A stretch of DNA of 64,000 nt, taken from NCBI GenBank assembly GCA_946122785.1, contig CAMGYJ010000006.1, forward strand, positions 40,258,066 through 40,322,065. Reading direction: 5' to 3'. Shown here one piece after another: positions 1-12,709 of the stretch; position 1 is the first letter of the stretch; each line of letters opens with the position of its first letter. The DNA is from Linum tenue. Lineage: Eukaryota > Streptophyta > Magnoliopsida > Malpighiales > Linaceae. Below the pieces are notes generated by a model, which worked only from the letters and a program-made list of their open reading frames with translations, made no database searches and was not told where the DNA came from. Position numbers and translations under genes: made by a program.

Positions 1-2424
1 TAGTGATATTATTGAACCGTTTCATGTGGTTCACTCTGATCTCTAGGGGGGCCTCTACGGTCACGTCTCGTCTTGGTTACCGTCATTTTCCCTTATTTGT
101 TGACTAAGCAACTCGTTACACGTGGGTTTATTTTCTGCGATTCAAATCGAACTAGCTACTGTGGTGAGGGAATTTATTTGTATGGCCCGGACTCAGTTTT
201 CTCATATAGTTCGGATTCTGCGTTCTGACCCAGGCGACGAATTTAACTCTCTTCCTCTTCATGAGTTCTTTAAATCTAAGGGTATTTTGTGGCAACCTTC
301 CCGCCCCAGCGTTTCTCCACAGAATCGGGTAGTGGAACTTAAGAATCGTCATGTCTTAGAGCTTGCAAGGGCCATTCTTATTCATTCCTATGAGCCGCCG
401 CAATTCTAGGTGGAGGCGGTTCACACTGTGGTCCATCTTATTAATCGCCAAATTACACCTGTCCTCAAGAATCAATATCCCTATTATGCTTTGCTCTCCA
501 AACATCCTGACTATTCGCAACTTTGTGTGTTTGGCTGCTTGTGCTTCGTCCTCTTAGCTCCCCACGAATGACATAAGCTCATCTCTAAGACTGTGAAGTG
601 CATCTTCCTTGGGTATAGCAATCGTCACAAAGGGTTCTTATGTTACAATCCGGTTCAACGCCGTCTTCGCATATCTCGCGATGTTATTTTCTTCAAACAT
701 ATCATGTATTATGTTTTCGATTCTTCCCCTAGTAGCATTTCTTGTGATTTTTATAGGCTTTCCCGTCGTCCCTCCTTGATGACGACGATGATGCTGCCCT
801 CTTCCCTCCGGTTGAGCCGAGTCCTGGTGTTGACCCCGATCCCCCTCCTTCTCCTCCTACTACTGTCGGTCCTCCTCCACCTCTTCGCCAGCCGCAGCCC
901 GCCAATTTGGGTAAACCACCCTCCTACCTCTTGGAGAATTTTATTAATTAAGGTGTGGAGCCTTTTTATGTTCCTCATTCTTATCGTCAGACTCGTGATG
1001 AACCACGCTAGAGGGCGGCAATGGATGTTGAAATGGATGCCTTGGACGAGAACCATACCTGGAACTTAGTCCCTCGACCTCCACCATCTATTCTTGTTAT
1101 TGGGACTCGTTGGGGTTCGGTGTCGACTATAATGAAACATTTGCTCTAGTTGTTTGTATGCAGATTATCCGGACTATTCTCGCCGTAGTCTTGACTAATA
1201 ATTGGCCTCTTAGGCAATTGAATGTTAAGAATGCCTTTTTACATGGGTATTGAAGGAGACAATATATATGGAGCGTCCACCTGTATATTCCAAACGCGAT
1301 GCCTCTACTGTTTTCCTTCTTCGTCGTTCCCTGTATGGTCTCAAACAGGCGCCGAGAGCAAGGTTTGACACCTTCCATCAGGTTGTTCATCAGGCTGGCT
1401 TTACTTAGAGTTCATGTGATCCCTCTCTTTTCTTATGGCATACTATTTATGGTATTGTTCTTTTACTTATTTATGTCGATGATATGATTTTACTGGCAGT
1501 GATCATGAGGGTATCGAGGAGCTCACTGCTTCTCTCAGCTGGGCATATCACATTAAGGATCTTGGTGCTCTGTCTTATTTTCTCGTGCTTGAGGTATAGC
1601 GGAATTCTAATGGTATTTTTACGAATCAGTGTTAAGTATATTATGGATTGGGCTACGGTCAATTTGATGACTATACCCCTTGCTCCACTCCCACGGAGCA
1701 GAATGTGAAGTTAAGTCGTGATGATGGTGAGCCTCTTCCTAATGGCACGCAGTATTGACAGATTGTGGGTAGTTTGATGTATCTTCTTCACTCCCGGCTT
1801 GATCTTGCTTATGCTATTCAGATTATGAGCCAGTATATGTATGATCCTCGTACGCGTCATCTTCATGCCATGCAGTGGATACTGCATTATTTACGGGCTA
1901 CTCATGATGTTGGTCTTCTTCTTTCTTCTCGCGATGATCATACTCTATGTGCATATGCCGATGCTGATTTTGATGGCTGCATTTATACCCGTCGTTCGAC
2001 GTGGGGATGGTGTGTCCAGTATGGTGGTGCTTTTATCACTTGGTGTTGCCGCAAGCAGGAGAATGTCTCCTAATACTCTACTGAAGTTGAGTACCTATTA
2101 CTCTGAACTTAGCTCTGAACTTATTTGGCTTCAGCGTCTTCTTAATGAGATTGAGGCACCTATTACTCTTCCTATGCGTCTCTTTGGAGACAACACTAGC
2201 GCCATTCGAATTGCTAATAATCTTATTATGCATGACCGTACTAAGCACATTGAAGTTCATGTGCACTACATCCGGGAACTTGTTGTTATGGATGTCTTAA
2301 GCTCTACTACATTACATCTGAGGATCAGATTGTTGATATCTTGAATAAAGCAGTTTCGTCCTCGCGACACTAGTTTCTTTCTGGCAAATTGATTGTGCGA
2401 ACAACCAATCAATTTTGGGGAGGC
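1..2424 (+). pseudogene. Ty1/copia retrotransposon pol relic (integrase, RT, RNase H)
   Basis: A decayed copia polyprotein read in several frames. Near 180-240 is an integrase core piece (IIRSDPG-like: RILRSDPGDEF), then a VSPQNRVVE-type stretch and the HVLELARAIL motif at about 350-380. The reverse transcriptase appears at about 1320-1500 with SLYGLKQAPRARF and the catalytic YVDD (LLIYVDDMI). RNase H follows at 1765-2340 with GSLMYLLHSRLDLAYA, the RRSTWGWCV block, and a DRTKHIEVHVHYIRE tail. Many stop codons and frame changes interrupt it (for example TAG at 408 and TGA at 1757), so it is not functional. Gag and protease lie outside the window to the left. It reads into a purine-rich tract and a 3' LTR, so the orientation is certain. 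Confidence 0.9.
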
Positions 2425-2684
2425 TGTTAAAATAATATTGTGTACCCTTTTGTAATTAACCAAGTCGCATAGTAGAGCTAGGTTTATCTATGTATAGTTT
2501 GACTATATATTTGTAGTTAGGGACATCATAACTCTTTATAGAATTATAGTGATAATAATATTGCCTGAGAGTGCTCACTCTCTATGGAGTAGTCCTGATC
2601 ATATTGATCAGGGAAACCACGTAAATCTCGTGTCTTGTTCTTTATGCGTGATTGTCGTGGTATTATTGATAGTATCATACTTCA
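2412..2684 (+). repeat. Polypurine tract and 3' LTR of the left copia element
   Basis: The tract TTTTGGGGAGGC (2413-2424) is followed at once by TGTTAAAATAATATTG, the start of an LTR at 2425. The LTR contains the CACGTAAATCTCGTGTC block common in plant copia LTRs. I place its end near the CTTCA at 2680-2684 by comparison with such LTRs. With no 5' partner in the window the right edge is uncertain by tens of bases. Confidence 0.65.
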
Positions 2685-3479
2685 GACTCTGGTTAATTCT
2701 TGGTCTTAATAGTAAAAATCAACGAACGTACGCTAGTCTGAACCATATGTATATTATCGACTAATATATTGTCCAATGCCCCTCTAGGATTTGTCAACCT
2801 ACAGAACTAACAAACTAGCCACTCATTGGGAAAAAAGCTAAGAAATACATTAGTCGGAAAGATGATACACCTAGGTTCTGTAAAATGGAGGCCTAACAGG
2901 ATAAATTGTGCCTAAGGCACCAATCTGGTCGTCATTCTGCTCGCTAAGCCTGTTGATCACTTTTGGTCATGGTGAGTTGCTATGTTGGTAGGGTAACTCC
3001 TTTGTAAAGATGTATGTTTAATTGGTGGCTGGGAGGTCTACTTACACTCCTTTTCATAAGGTTTTTTAAATATATTGTAGGTGGAAACTCTTATGTTCAC
3101 ATATGTCTAGAATATCTTCAACTCAAGCTCAAATAATAGAATATCCAATTGAATCTGAGCTAATATGGACATAATCGAAAAAGGCAGTTTTGGCGCCACT
3201 TTAGCTTTTGGCTGACAATCTGGGTTATAATTTCTAGGCTATGGCTCTAGCTCAATTTATGACTTGCATTAGTTGGATCTTGATGTCTCCAGATCATACA
3301 AGGTGGCCACTAAGGCGATTTGGTCTGAAAGTACACGAAACACTGTCCAAATGACGTCAAAAGTACAAAAAACTATCTTTAGGGAGTACAAAATACGCCT
3401 TTGAGCAATTACCAAAAAAATCCAAGTCAATATGATAAAAATATGCACAAATAATTAAAAAAACATTCCACGAATGAGG
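2685..3479. other. Intergenic stretch without recognisable gene
   Basis: AT-rich sequence with no open frame of note and no terminal repeats that I can pair. It lies between the copia LTR and a hAT MITE. Confidence 0.5.
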
Positions 3480-3487
3480 GTAAAATA

Positions 3488-3974
3488 CATGGTTCAAAAA
3501 GGCACGCTTAACTTTACATTTAGGCATGTCTAGGCGCAAGGCAATGGCAAAACGCCTCGCCTAGCGATTTCGCGCCTAATCAGATACCGGAACACGTCAA
3601 TGGAGTAAGGTGATGTAAAAGTCTCTCTAAACATTACTAGATGGAGATAGGAAGTCAATATTAGAGGAGAAAATTAACATCAACTAAGAAGTCAATTTTC
3701 TATATCAATATTTTCAATAGTTTAAGAACTTTGTGAGCTGTTGAGCTATGATTCTATGAATTCATACGTTATGTTCTTGACATTAAGTGTTGAGTAAGTT
3801 ATTAATCATTTTAAATGAAGTGAGAAAGTTTGTATATTGTTATTCCATTCCTCATGCAGTGGGAATAACTATTTTTCTTCCAACGCCTAGGTACGCTTAG
3901 TCTACGTCTAAGCGAGCTAGGCACTAGACAAAGGCTCAACGCTCGCCTTACGCATAGCGCGTTTTTGAACCTTG
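3488..3974. mobile_element. hAT-type MITE, CAWGGTTCAAAAA family
   Basis: The ends are CATGGTTCAAAAA at 3488 and the inverse TTTTTGAACCTTG ending at 3974. The flanks are GTAAAATA (3480-3487) and GTAAAAAC (3975-3982), an imperfect 8-bp duplication with two mismatches, which suggests an older insertion. There is no coding capacity. The interior holds repeated motifs such as AGGCGC, GCCTCGCCTA and TAGGCACTAG in both orientations. An 8-bp TSD plus a short TIR starting with CA is typical of hAT non-autonomous elements; family membership is inferred. Confidence 0.65.
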
Positions 3975-3982
3975 GTAAAAAC

Positions 3983-4748
3983 ATATATTTTATGTGTCAA
4001 CACCGACTCTTGGGTCACGCCATGTGGTCATGACAGCCCTTGTGTCACGTATTATAGATGTTCTTGGTTAAAGTCTTGAGGATGACCAAGCCCAAATGGA
4101 ATTGCCTATAGAATTGAACCACTTTTAGAAGTAGAAGTTTGCTCAATCTACCCCTACACACACACTTATGATTTTATAATACCAAGAGATTGGGGGTATA
4201 GATTAAGCAATGAACTCATTAACACTCTACTTGGAAAATAGGGGGTGCAAGTTTGAGGGGTGCAAATTAGATGAGGAAGTGTAAATATAGGGAGATAGGT
4301 GTAATTTGAAGGGTAAATTGTTGTTTAAGAAGAAAAGGTAAGGGGTGTAGTGAAAAGTAAGTCATTAACTTATTATAGTAATCAAAGTAAGGTAATAAAA
4401 TAAAAACACTTATAATAATCATAAATAAACATTAATAACTATGTCGAACAAAATAATTATAGTTATAAAAATAACTGAATTGAAATTAAAAATAAAATTT
4501 CTTAAATATTGTGATTGTGCCCACATATTATTACTACTTAAACAACGCAATGATAACATGCAAGACTCAAACCCTAACCTGCAATCAAAATCGATTGATG
4601 ATCCGTATATGCAGACTCAAGCACTTGTTCCCTGACATTGTTGTTAAATCAGGGATCAAACTAGCCGGTTGAATCAAGTCAGGCCATAACCGCCCATCCA
4701 TAATCAAAATAATAGAATCCTATCAATTTCATCAGTTTGATAAAGTGA
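3983..4748. other. Intergenic AT-rich stretch
   Basis: No gene, no paired repeats and no RNA gene seen. It lies between two hAT MITEs. Confidence 0.5.
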
Positions 4749-4756
4749 CAGATCAA

Positions 4757-5195
4757 CAAGGTTGTCAACCCGCGAGTCGATCCAGTTTGACCCTGACCCG
4801 ATGAGAAAAACGGGCCGCACGCACCCGCCGGGCCGACCGCTATAAGGTACCGGGTTGGAGGTCAAATTGTTTCATTTTTTCCTTTGATTTGCGAAGTGCG
4901 CCTATTTTCCGATTTTTCTTTTCGCCCAACTCAATCTTTGGAATCCTAAGTTGAACATTTGAATATTTATGTTATATAAGTGTGTGTGAATTTTCATTAT
5001 ATGTTGGATCTAAGTACGATATGTTATTTTGGTGCAATATTATATGTCATAACTCATGTTAGATAAGATTTGATATAATTTATGAGGATAAGTACAATAT
5101 AATGACTTTTTCAATATTTCCGGGCCAAACCGGGCTAAAACGGTTGACCCACTAGCTCGACCGGGTCCGGGTCAACCCGGGGGTTGACAACCTTG
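4757..5195. mobile_element. hAT-type MITE, CAAGGTTGTCAA family (copy 1)
   Basis: A perfect 15-bp terminal inverted repeat, CAAGGTTGTCAACCC at 4757 and GGGTTGACAACCTTG ending at 5195, is flanked by the 8-bp direct repeat CAGATCAA (4749-4756 and 5196-5203). The subterminal zones are rich in CCGGGTC and GACCCG in both orientations, while the middle is AT-rich. It has no coding capacity. A second copy with a related TIR sits at 49932-50537. Confidence 0.9.
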
Positions 5196-5399
5196 CAGAT
5201 CAACCTTCTTCTCACTCTTTTTATCACTTCAATTCGTGCAGGTTCTTGTCAGAAGTTTGCACGTATCCACAACTACCCCATCCTAAGCCCAGTTTAACCT
5301 AGAACAGCGTGTTGTATAATGGTAATCAATGATGTATTGTACCCGAGTCCCAGTACCCTAGCCTACTTCCCACCTAGTTGCTAATTAGTTAATCGATTT

Positions 5400-6790
5400 T
5401 TGAGGTTTTGAGTGGAGGATATGAGAAAACTCTAGTCTAAGGATTGATCAAGGCTAAAAGCAGGTACTTCGAGGAATAATCATCCCTCTAGCTTAGGGTC
5501 ACTATGCATATATAGATATCTAGGGTCGTAGAATGTGGTGAGTGAGCTCTTTTCTATGGGCCTTCGTCATTATCCACACGCCTCCGAGTACGCCTCCCCT
5601 AAACCCATGTTCCAGTGACCTCAATCTAGGCTATCGTATCAGGGGCATTAAGTATATGGCTCATTTTAATAGACACTATCCACCGTCCACACTGAGGTTT
5701 TATCTCGGGTTTCACCTAGGAAGGCCACCTATAGTAGGGGTACGGTCGCCTCGACTACTATAGGCCCCCATTCACACTTCTAACCTAAACTCTCCAGATG
5801 GCTCATACCCATCTAACCCTAGAACTCCGTACCTAGCGGGGTAGCATAGAGCAGGCTAAGAGGTAAGATTGGGGCAAGTTGCCCAAGCGTCATCATTTAT
5901 GAAAGAATGACATTAAAATAAACTAGACAAACACATTCATTCAAACACTAATATATATATATATATATACACACAGTAAACCCTAAAACTAGGGTTTTGG
6001 GTTTAGAACCCCTAGTACCATAGAGGACTACTCCATAAAGGAAGGAAGAAGTTACATGGTAGAAATAGAAGAAGACTTGAAGTTGGGGAAATTCCTCCTT
6101 GCTCCTAACTCCTCCTTCTCCTTCTATTCTTCTTCCTTCAACTTCTCTCTCTTCTCTCTGTCTAGAACCAGAAAATTTATCTCAAAATCAGCTCTCTTAA
6201 AATGGGAAAGAAGTATACTATTTGTAGGCCCTCTAGACACAGAGAAGTTCGCGGCCTGAAGAAAGAAGATCGCGAGCGGGATCGTTGGTCTCTGGATTGG
6301 ATCTCAAAAAGCAGTCGTCGAAGCTTGAGGAAATGAGAAGATCGCGGGCTGATTTCGAGGTCGCAATCCGTGAGTCACAGTCATGATCTTTCTCGCGGGC
6401 AAAATAAGCGTTGGCCGAGATGAGACTGGGGAAACTCTCTGTTTCTTCAAGGCTCCCTCCATGTGAAGTTCGCGCCCTAAGCCTCCAAGATCGCAGCCGC
6501 GATCTTTAGCTTCCGAGCCGCGATCTTCAGCTGGTCTTCGCGGCTTGTGATCCCGGCCGTGATCATTGTCTTCTAGGCCACGATCTTTAGCTGCATGCCC
6601 CATCTATACACTTGTGACCTTGTTTTGTACCTAATTTGCACATATCTACTAATACACCCTAGAATCACATCGAAATCAAATAGGAACGCAATAGGGATGT
6701 ATTTGACGATATTCAAGCATTTAAGCACATGAATTGGCACAAAACACAGCTAAATATGTCGGGTAAATAACATCAAGTTTCGTGTTATCA
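5400..6790 (-). repeat. Athila-type Ty3/gypsy LTR, minus orientation
   Basis: Read on the minus strand, the LTR begins TGATAACACG at 6790, directly after a purine-rich tract and the Athila hallmark CTTGGGGACAAGCAAACG. It contains a GC-rich array of GATCGCGG and CCGCGATC inverted motifs (about 6265-6600) and a weak TATA-like ACAAATAGTA further in. The far end, near 5200-5400, cannot be fixed because no partner LTR is present and a MITE lies close by. A TA dinucleotide run occurs near 5950-5970. Confidence 0.65.
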
Positions 6791-8036
6791 AACTCCCTCA
6801 CACTTAGGCGTTTGCTTGTCCCCAAGCAAAACTACTCAAACCTAATGCAATATGATAGACCTAATTGATGAGGTATGCATGCTAGTTCTTCATTGCATAG
6901 ATGAGAGAATACGAGGATGAATTAATGCTACTACCTTCCTACCGTGCAAGCGCAAACTCCCATGCAAGGACCATATTCACTACCTTAGGCCGATCATAAA
7001 AAAGTGCTCTGGATGATTCTCAGACAAAAAACGACTAATAGAACTATTGGAGGTGCTTTTATTTTTCCTTTTGGGGTAGGAGTTTTGATTTTTCGATCTT
7101 CTTTTTCTTCACTTATGCACATTGCTTGGAACCTTTGCAATTTTTTTCTTTGCATAATAGCATATCTCCCTCATGACCAAGAGCGGATGAATCATAGCCT
7201 TCCCTTTGAAGGTCACATGTGGGGAAGTTGATGGTCAGACTCGTCTTAGCCCAAGCACCATGTCTTAGCTTGCACTCCACATTGGGTTGCCACACATGTT
7301 GGGTATAAACGAGAGCTATGAGGTCACATGAATCGCTAAAAGGTACCTTTGGTCCATAGCATACGATTTCGTGCGGAGGAGAGGTGTTTGGGAGATGGTA
7401 AGTAGTAAGAGATGATCGGGATGTAATAAAGCTATTCGAACCCCAAACACGTCCTCGAAGGGCACTCCGAGCCAAGAGAACAATCCTTTTACGGTTGATC
7501 TCAATTCTTTGGTTGGTTGCCACTCACGTGAGAACCTCTTTTCCTATTTTTAAGCACAAATTGAAAAAGTTCCTAGTTCACATAAAGAAGAGAATCTCGC
7601 ACACAATGTCTTCCTAAAGTAGGAAATACTATCAACTCACAAAAGAGGAAGAAAGTAGTAGAACCCCTCATATACCGATACTCCAACCATGAAACTATCA
7701 CCTAAGATGCACCACAAATCAACCGATATAATCAAGTCAAAGCACATTGAGTAGGTAAATGCAAGGACAAGGTGTTTTGGAACCCTCGGATTTGAAATTT
7801 TTTGGGTGTAGCATTCAAGGTTCAAAAAACACGGAAATTTCACCATTCATCACCACAACATAAAAATGATTACTAGCGCACATTCCCACAAGCGTTTAAC
7901 AGCGTCTCACATTCACAAACGAGGGGAGGAGCTAGCAAATAACGGTTCAACCAATATTGGTAGACATTCAAACAAACACAAACATTCCCCCCCCCCCCCC
8001 CCAACACTTGAGCAACGCATTGTCCTCAATGTGGGA
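6791..8036 (-). mobile_element. 3' internal region of the minus-strand Athila element
   Basis: Starting from the LTR, the minus strand holds the PPT (CCTAAGTGTGAGGGAGTT on the minus strand) and the GCTTGGGGACAAGC motif at about 6810-6830. A long non-coding 3' UTR follows, reaching a G15-type run (poly-C at about 7987-8002 on the plus strand) preceded by CATTGAGGACAATG. The same order (CATTGAGGGCAATG, G-run, long UTR, GGGGACAAGC, PPT) is seen in direct orientation at 19725-21142, which supports the assignment. Short open frames here are not convincing genes. The sequence ends abruptly at about 8036, where plus-strand Athila sequence starts. Confidence 0.65.
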
Positions 8037-8498
8037 GTTTCGAAAGGAAAGATCGTGAATGTTACCATAGGTCGGGTTGTGGGTTGGTGAAGGTTCACAA
8101 GTGTAGTATTTGTCTTCCTGGCATTGATAGACGTTAATGAGGGGACCTTAATTTTGAGGGATGGTAAGAAGAGAATCAAGCTTGAAATTGACCCTAAGGT
8201 TAGGAGTGATGAAGTGAAGGAAGTGGTTCCAAATGATGTGAATGAGAGTGGAGGAGAGCGTCTCAAGGCAAACCCCACCATTCCTTGTGTTGCTTTTGGT
8301 AATGTTGAGAAGGAAGTGAAGGAGGGTACTATGCCCAAGGAGAAGAGAAAGAATGTTTCGAGGAAGAAGATGAAAGAAGCTATGGCCCGAAGGAAGGAGA
8401 AGGACAAAGCGAAGTTGGTCAATCAAGAGGGCCAACTCATGGAGCCTAAGACTGGAGGGTACTATGCCCCAACCGTCAAGCTAATGACGATAAATTAG
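8037..8498 (+). pseudogene. Athila gag-protease C-terminal relic
   Basis: An open frame of 124 codons (8124-8498) begins within the motif LALIDVNEGTLILRDG, which matches the region after the Athila retropepsin active site (usually PFLATA-ALIDV-G-LTLRVG). It continues as a lysine and glutamate-rich tail. The stop is followed at once by GCGCTTGTTGGGAGGCAACCCAAC (8497-8520), the hairpin that in Athila elements normally follows the end of pol. RT, RNase H and integrase are therefore missing, deleted between the protease end and the pol terminus. The upstream part is cut at about 8036. Confidence 0.6.
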
Positions 8499-8828
8499 CG
8501 CTTGTTGGGAGGCAACCCAACGGAGGTTTGTTTTCTTTTCCTTATTTTCATTTTTGTGTCGAGTGAAGAGTTCGAGTGGTGAAGTGGTGTCCCCGTGTCC
8601 AGTTTTGTGGTTTTACGATTTAAGGTTGTGTTGTGATCGATTAGGAGGCACGGTGGAATAGGTTGAGTCAAAATTTTCTCAGAAGAGTCATGTTTTCTCT
8701 GATGTTCACGGACGGATTGCGGTCTCACGGTCTTGTAAGACCATGAACAGGAAAACGCGTCCGTGAACTGGACGCTTTTGCATGTCCACCACCTGTCGAG
8801 CAACCCTAGTTCACGGACGCATTTGAGT
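8499..8828 (+). other. Athila pol-to-env spacer, left half, with inverted-repeat array
   Basis: This holds the GGGAGGCAACCC hairpin, then at 8690-8828 several GTTCACGGACG, CACGGTCTTGTAAGACC and CGCGTCCGTGAAC motifs. The spacer resumes at 17650 (AGTGTTCACGGTCGCTAAG) on the other side of the CACTA element, so it was continuous before that insertion. Confidence 0.65.
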
Positions 8829-8844
8829 CACTACAACAAATTCG

Positions 8845-9235
8845 GCCTATTAGGACAAATTTTTTTGTCATTTTCCCTTTGTCATAATAGGTCCTATAAT
8901 ATGACAAAAAATATAAATGTCACATTTGGTACTCCTAATGTGACAAAATGTCGTTTTGTCAGAATACTTTTTCAGTTAAAGTCTATAACGTGACCAAATT
9001 TGTATGTCACCATATGGTTCGTCAAAATAGGTAACCCACATCGGGTTGTAAGAGACATAAAGTGACAAAATTTCATCGTCAAAGTATCGTTTGTCATATT
9101 ATGTCTTGATGAATTGTTTAAACGACAAATTGGTTTGTCACAATAGTGAACCATAATCCCTCGCCGATCTGACAAAATGTAATGTTGGTCATAATATAGT
9201 GGTTTCGGGTTATGACAATGGCATTTCGTCATACT
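8845..9235. repeat. Left subterminal repeat array of the CACTA element
   Basis: More than a dozen copies of TGACAAA, TTTGTCA or close variants in both orientations, spaced roughly 15-40 bp. By analogy with En/Spm these are candidate binding sites for the TNPA-like protein encoded inside the element. Confidence 0.85.
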
Positions 9236-9970
9236 TGGTGTTTTTAGGCTGCAACCTCTTTCCCTCGGGAGAACAATTATACTCCTTTCCTTGTCTCTTC
9301 AAATTGCGCAGTCGATCAAAATCCTAAGGAAGCCGACATAAAAATCACCACCAATATTCCAACGACCTCGATCCTTTACCCGTCCTCCACCAATTGGGCC
9401 GGCCACTCACCGGCGGGTGTTCCGTCGTCGAAGCTGTTCCACCAATCGCCCCGTCACCACCGTAGTTCAAAGATCCCCAATCTCCGAAACCTAAATTTCG
9501 TAGCAAAAGGGTTGTAGCAAATAGTTCCCATAGCATAATCTTTCTCCCTCCCTCGTTTCCCATAGCAAACTCGCTGGTCTCAGAAACAGGTAAGTGTCGT
9601 CCCTCCCTCCCGTGGCTACTGTGTAATGCTAATTTAGCTTAAGACTATTCTGTTGGTTTATCTATCTGAATGAGTTCTTGTGTTTCCTTGTCATTGACCC
9701 GGTGGCAGGGGCTACTTATATCTTCGATCCTTCAACCATCTAGTTGTGCTAATTAGAATAGAGAGAAGGCGCCCCAAGCAACTAAGCAAAGGTAAGATGC
9801 GATTAATGTCTTCAATTTTTTTTTGTTTTAATGAAATCCTGTAAATCACCTGGTTCCTAATGGTTTGTCATATACCCTCTGCAGATCCTTTTCTAATTCA
9901 TCTCACGCTGTGCTTCCATCTTGACCAACTGCCTATAAAGGGAAGGTCAGTTTCTTTACGCACAGATTGA
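9236..9970 (+). other. 5' non-coding region of the CACTA transposase gene
   Basis: There is no protein frame of note. Pyrimidine-rich stretches and possible introns (CTCTGCAG at about 9878) precede the transposase start at 9971. It is likely the promoter and leader of the TNP2-like gene. Confidence 0.45.
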
Positions 9971-12709
9971 ATGAGTAGAAATTGGATTAAGTTTAAGGAT
10001 AGGTTTTGTGATGAATATCAAAAGGGGGTTTCTGAGTTCATAGGGGCTGCCAGCAAACATGTTGATACGCTAGGTAGAACTAGATGCCCTTGTAAAAGGT
10101 GCAATAATCGAAACTTCAAGAAGTTGGAGATTGTCGCAGATGATATAACCAGGAATGGCATGGTGGAGACATATACTATATGGATCCATCATGGTGAGTC
10201 ATTTGACTTTGGGAGTACTAGACATCAGCCTAGGCAACCTACAGTTGCGCCTGAGACTGAGGGTTTAGAGGATGACATGGCTGATATGTTAGGGGATATG
10301 CTGCGTGCTTCTTCTGGAAATGCTCATGTCATTGAGGGGTCAGCAACACCTAATTATTCTAATCTAACAGACCTCAATGATAAATTGGCTCGGCTAATCC
10401 GTGATGCCAATTTGCCATTATACCCTGGATGCAAAGACTTTTCTAGATTATCATTCGTTATGAAATTGCTGAACAATAAACTGGTAACCAACAGTACTGA
10501 TAAAGCCTTCAACATGAATCTGGACCTAGTCAAGAAAGCTTTACCTGTTGGTGAGACGCTTCCTTCTTCCTTCTATGAAGTTAAGCGGTACATGGAAGAT
10601 CTTGGGTTCGGTTACACCACTATAGATACATGTCCAAATCAATGTGTACTCTATAGAGGTCCTCTAGAATCTGCCAAGTCATGTCCCAAATGCAATGAGT
10701 CTAGATACATACCTGGGAAACAAAATAATGTAGCCTAAAAGAAAGCTAGGTATTTCCCACTAAAAGATAGGCTGCAAAGATTGTACATGACTAAGGAGGA
10801 TGCTTAAGACATGAGGTGGCACAAGGACTTGCGTGTCGATAATGATACGTTAAGGCATCCGGCAAATGGAAAAACTTGGAAACGATTCGATGAGGAACAT
10901 AGTTGGTTTTCAGCAGACCCTAGGAATGTTCGCCTTGCTCTTCTAAGTGATGGGTTCAATCCTTTTGGGAAAATGAGCAATAGCTATAGCATGTGGCCTG
11001 TCATGTTAACACCGTACAATCTCCCGCCTTGGAAATGTATGACAGAACCTTATTTTATTTTTGTTGTCCTTATACCTGGAGAGAAATCGCCTGGTAATAA
11101 CATACATGTGTACTTAGAGCCCCTAATAGAAATGTTGAGAGAGTTATGGGAGGATGGGGTCAGTACGTATGACGCACACTCAAACGAAATATTTCGTTTA
11201 CATGCTGCGTTGTTATGGACAATAAACAATTTCCCCGCATATGGCATGCTATCGGGCTGGAGTACCATCATCCTATGGCTGGTCCAGAAGTTCTTGAAGG
11301 GATCCCGCTTCCTATAGCTGTTCCAGAAGTTGTTTTTGAGGGATGTGCCTAGGGCAGCATGCAAGCAAACTGCCTGTTGATCAAAGATTTAGAAGTGTGG
11401 AAAGCTAGTGGGCTCCCCTCTTTATATAGCATTTTGTTTGAAGGGGAGATTAGCCTGTCCTGTATGTAATAGTGAGACATGCTATGAACGTTTGGACTTT
11501 AGTCATAAAGAGTGTTTACATGGGGCATTGAAGATGGCTGCCAACTGACAATAGGTGGAGAAAAATTCAGAAATTTGATGGGAAGCATGAACTTAGAGGC
11601 AAACCAAGAGTGTTGTCTGGAGATCAACTTTTGCAGCAATAGATAAGGCCTTTCTCCCTGATGTGGTCGTGAATGATGGTGGGAAAAGGAAAAGGGGAAG
11701 TTCTGATGATAATCCACATAACTGGAAAATCAAAGCTTCATTTTGGAGTTTGCCATATTGGAAAACTATAGAGTTGAGGCATAATTTAGATGTTATGCAT
11801 GTTGAAAAAAACATTAGTGAGAATGTGATAGCTACACTACTAAATATCGAGGGTAAGACCAAAGATACAGCCAATGCTAGACGGGATTTGGAAGACATGC
11901 GTATTAGGAAAGAGCTACATCTGGTGAGAGACGGTGATAAGTATAAAATGCCTCCCGCTTTATACACCATAAAAACCGCACAACGAAGCCCCCTTTTTTT
12001 ATATTTCCATTTGTTTCTCTTCTCTAACTCACAGCAGCCGTGCATTATGTTTTAGGTGTCTGAACAGTTTTTGGCTGGCACGCTTAAAGAGACTGACCAT
12101 TTATATGTCCTAGGATTAGGAGCTGATGAACGTATTACTAGATATCCCGGACTCATCATTAACGGGGTTCGATACCAAATAAAAATGGCTGATCAAGGGC
12201 ATCGAATTCAGAATAGTAGTGTCGTTGTTAGGGGTGACCACAATGACGAGACTATAGATTATTACGGGGTTCTGGTAGACATTATTAAGCTTCAATATTC
12301 TGGAGGGCATCGGGTGTTTGTATTCAAGTGCGAGTGGTTCAATGTGGGGGACAAGAAGAATGGAATAAGGATGGATGGACACTTGACGAGTATAAACATG
12401 GACAGAAAATGGTGTACGGAGGACCCATATGTATTGGCCAGTCAGGCTAACCAAGTATTCTACATTGCGGATATTAACAATGGTGGTGCATGGCATATCG
12501 TCCACAAGGTATGTCCAAGAAGTTTGTACGATGTTCCCGAGAAGGAGGAAGCGGGACATGGGGATCCAGTGTATGAAAATCAGCCATACCAACAAGATGT
12601 GGACATTTCTGATTTTAATGTCAGTGAAAGCGACTTAGCGGATTTGAGTCGTTATGACGAGGCACCAACAATCGTTACTGAGCCAGTCATACGAGTCATT
12701 GATGGATGA
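9971..12709 (+). pseudogene. TNP2-like CACTA transposase, broken
   Basis: Starting at ATG 9971, the first 255 codons carry the Transpos_assoc domain (RCPCKRCNNRN at about residues 38-48, then TYTIWIHHGES) and a late CPKCNESRY zinc motif. The same frame continues after TAA 10736-10738 and TAA 10805-10807 into the Transposase_21 core (MRWHKD, LALLSDGFNPFG, YNLPPWKCM, FPAYGMLSGWST). The conserved HNLDVMHVEKNISENV block lies at about 11780-11825. The downstream open frame 12056-12709 is a DUF4216 domain (INGVRYQIK, YYGVLVDII, FKCEWFNV, VFYI-D). Between about 11975 and 12055 the DUF4218 region that normally links these parts is missing. Two in-frame stops, further stops at 11317-11600 and the lost domain mean it is inactive. 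En/Spm relatives cut the TIRs and move the element. Confidence 0.9.

Noticed and set aside
7113..7523. Minus-strand open frame of 136 codons
   Set aside because: It lies in Athila 3' UTR sequence with no domain, and has no counterpart in the plus-strand Athila copy.
8690..8828. Regularly spaced short repeats (CACGGTC, GTTCACGG) that might suggest a CRISPR-like array
   Set aside because: Plant nuclear context, units not uniform, spacing irregular, and motifs inverted rather than direct.
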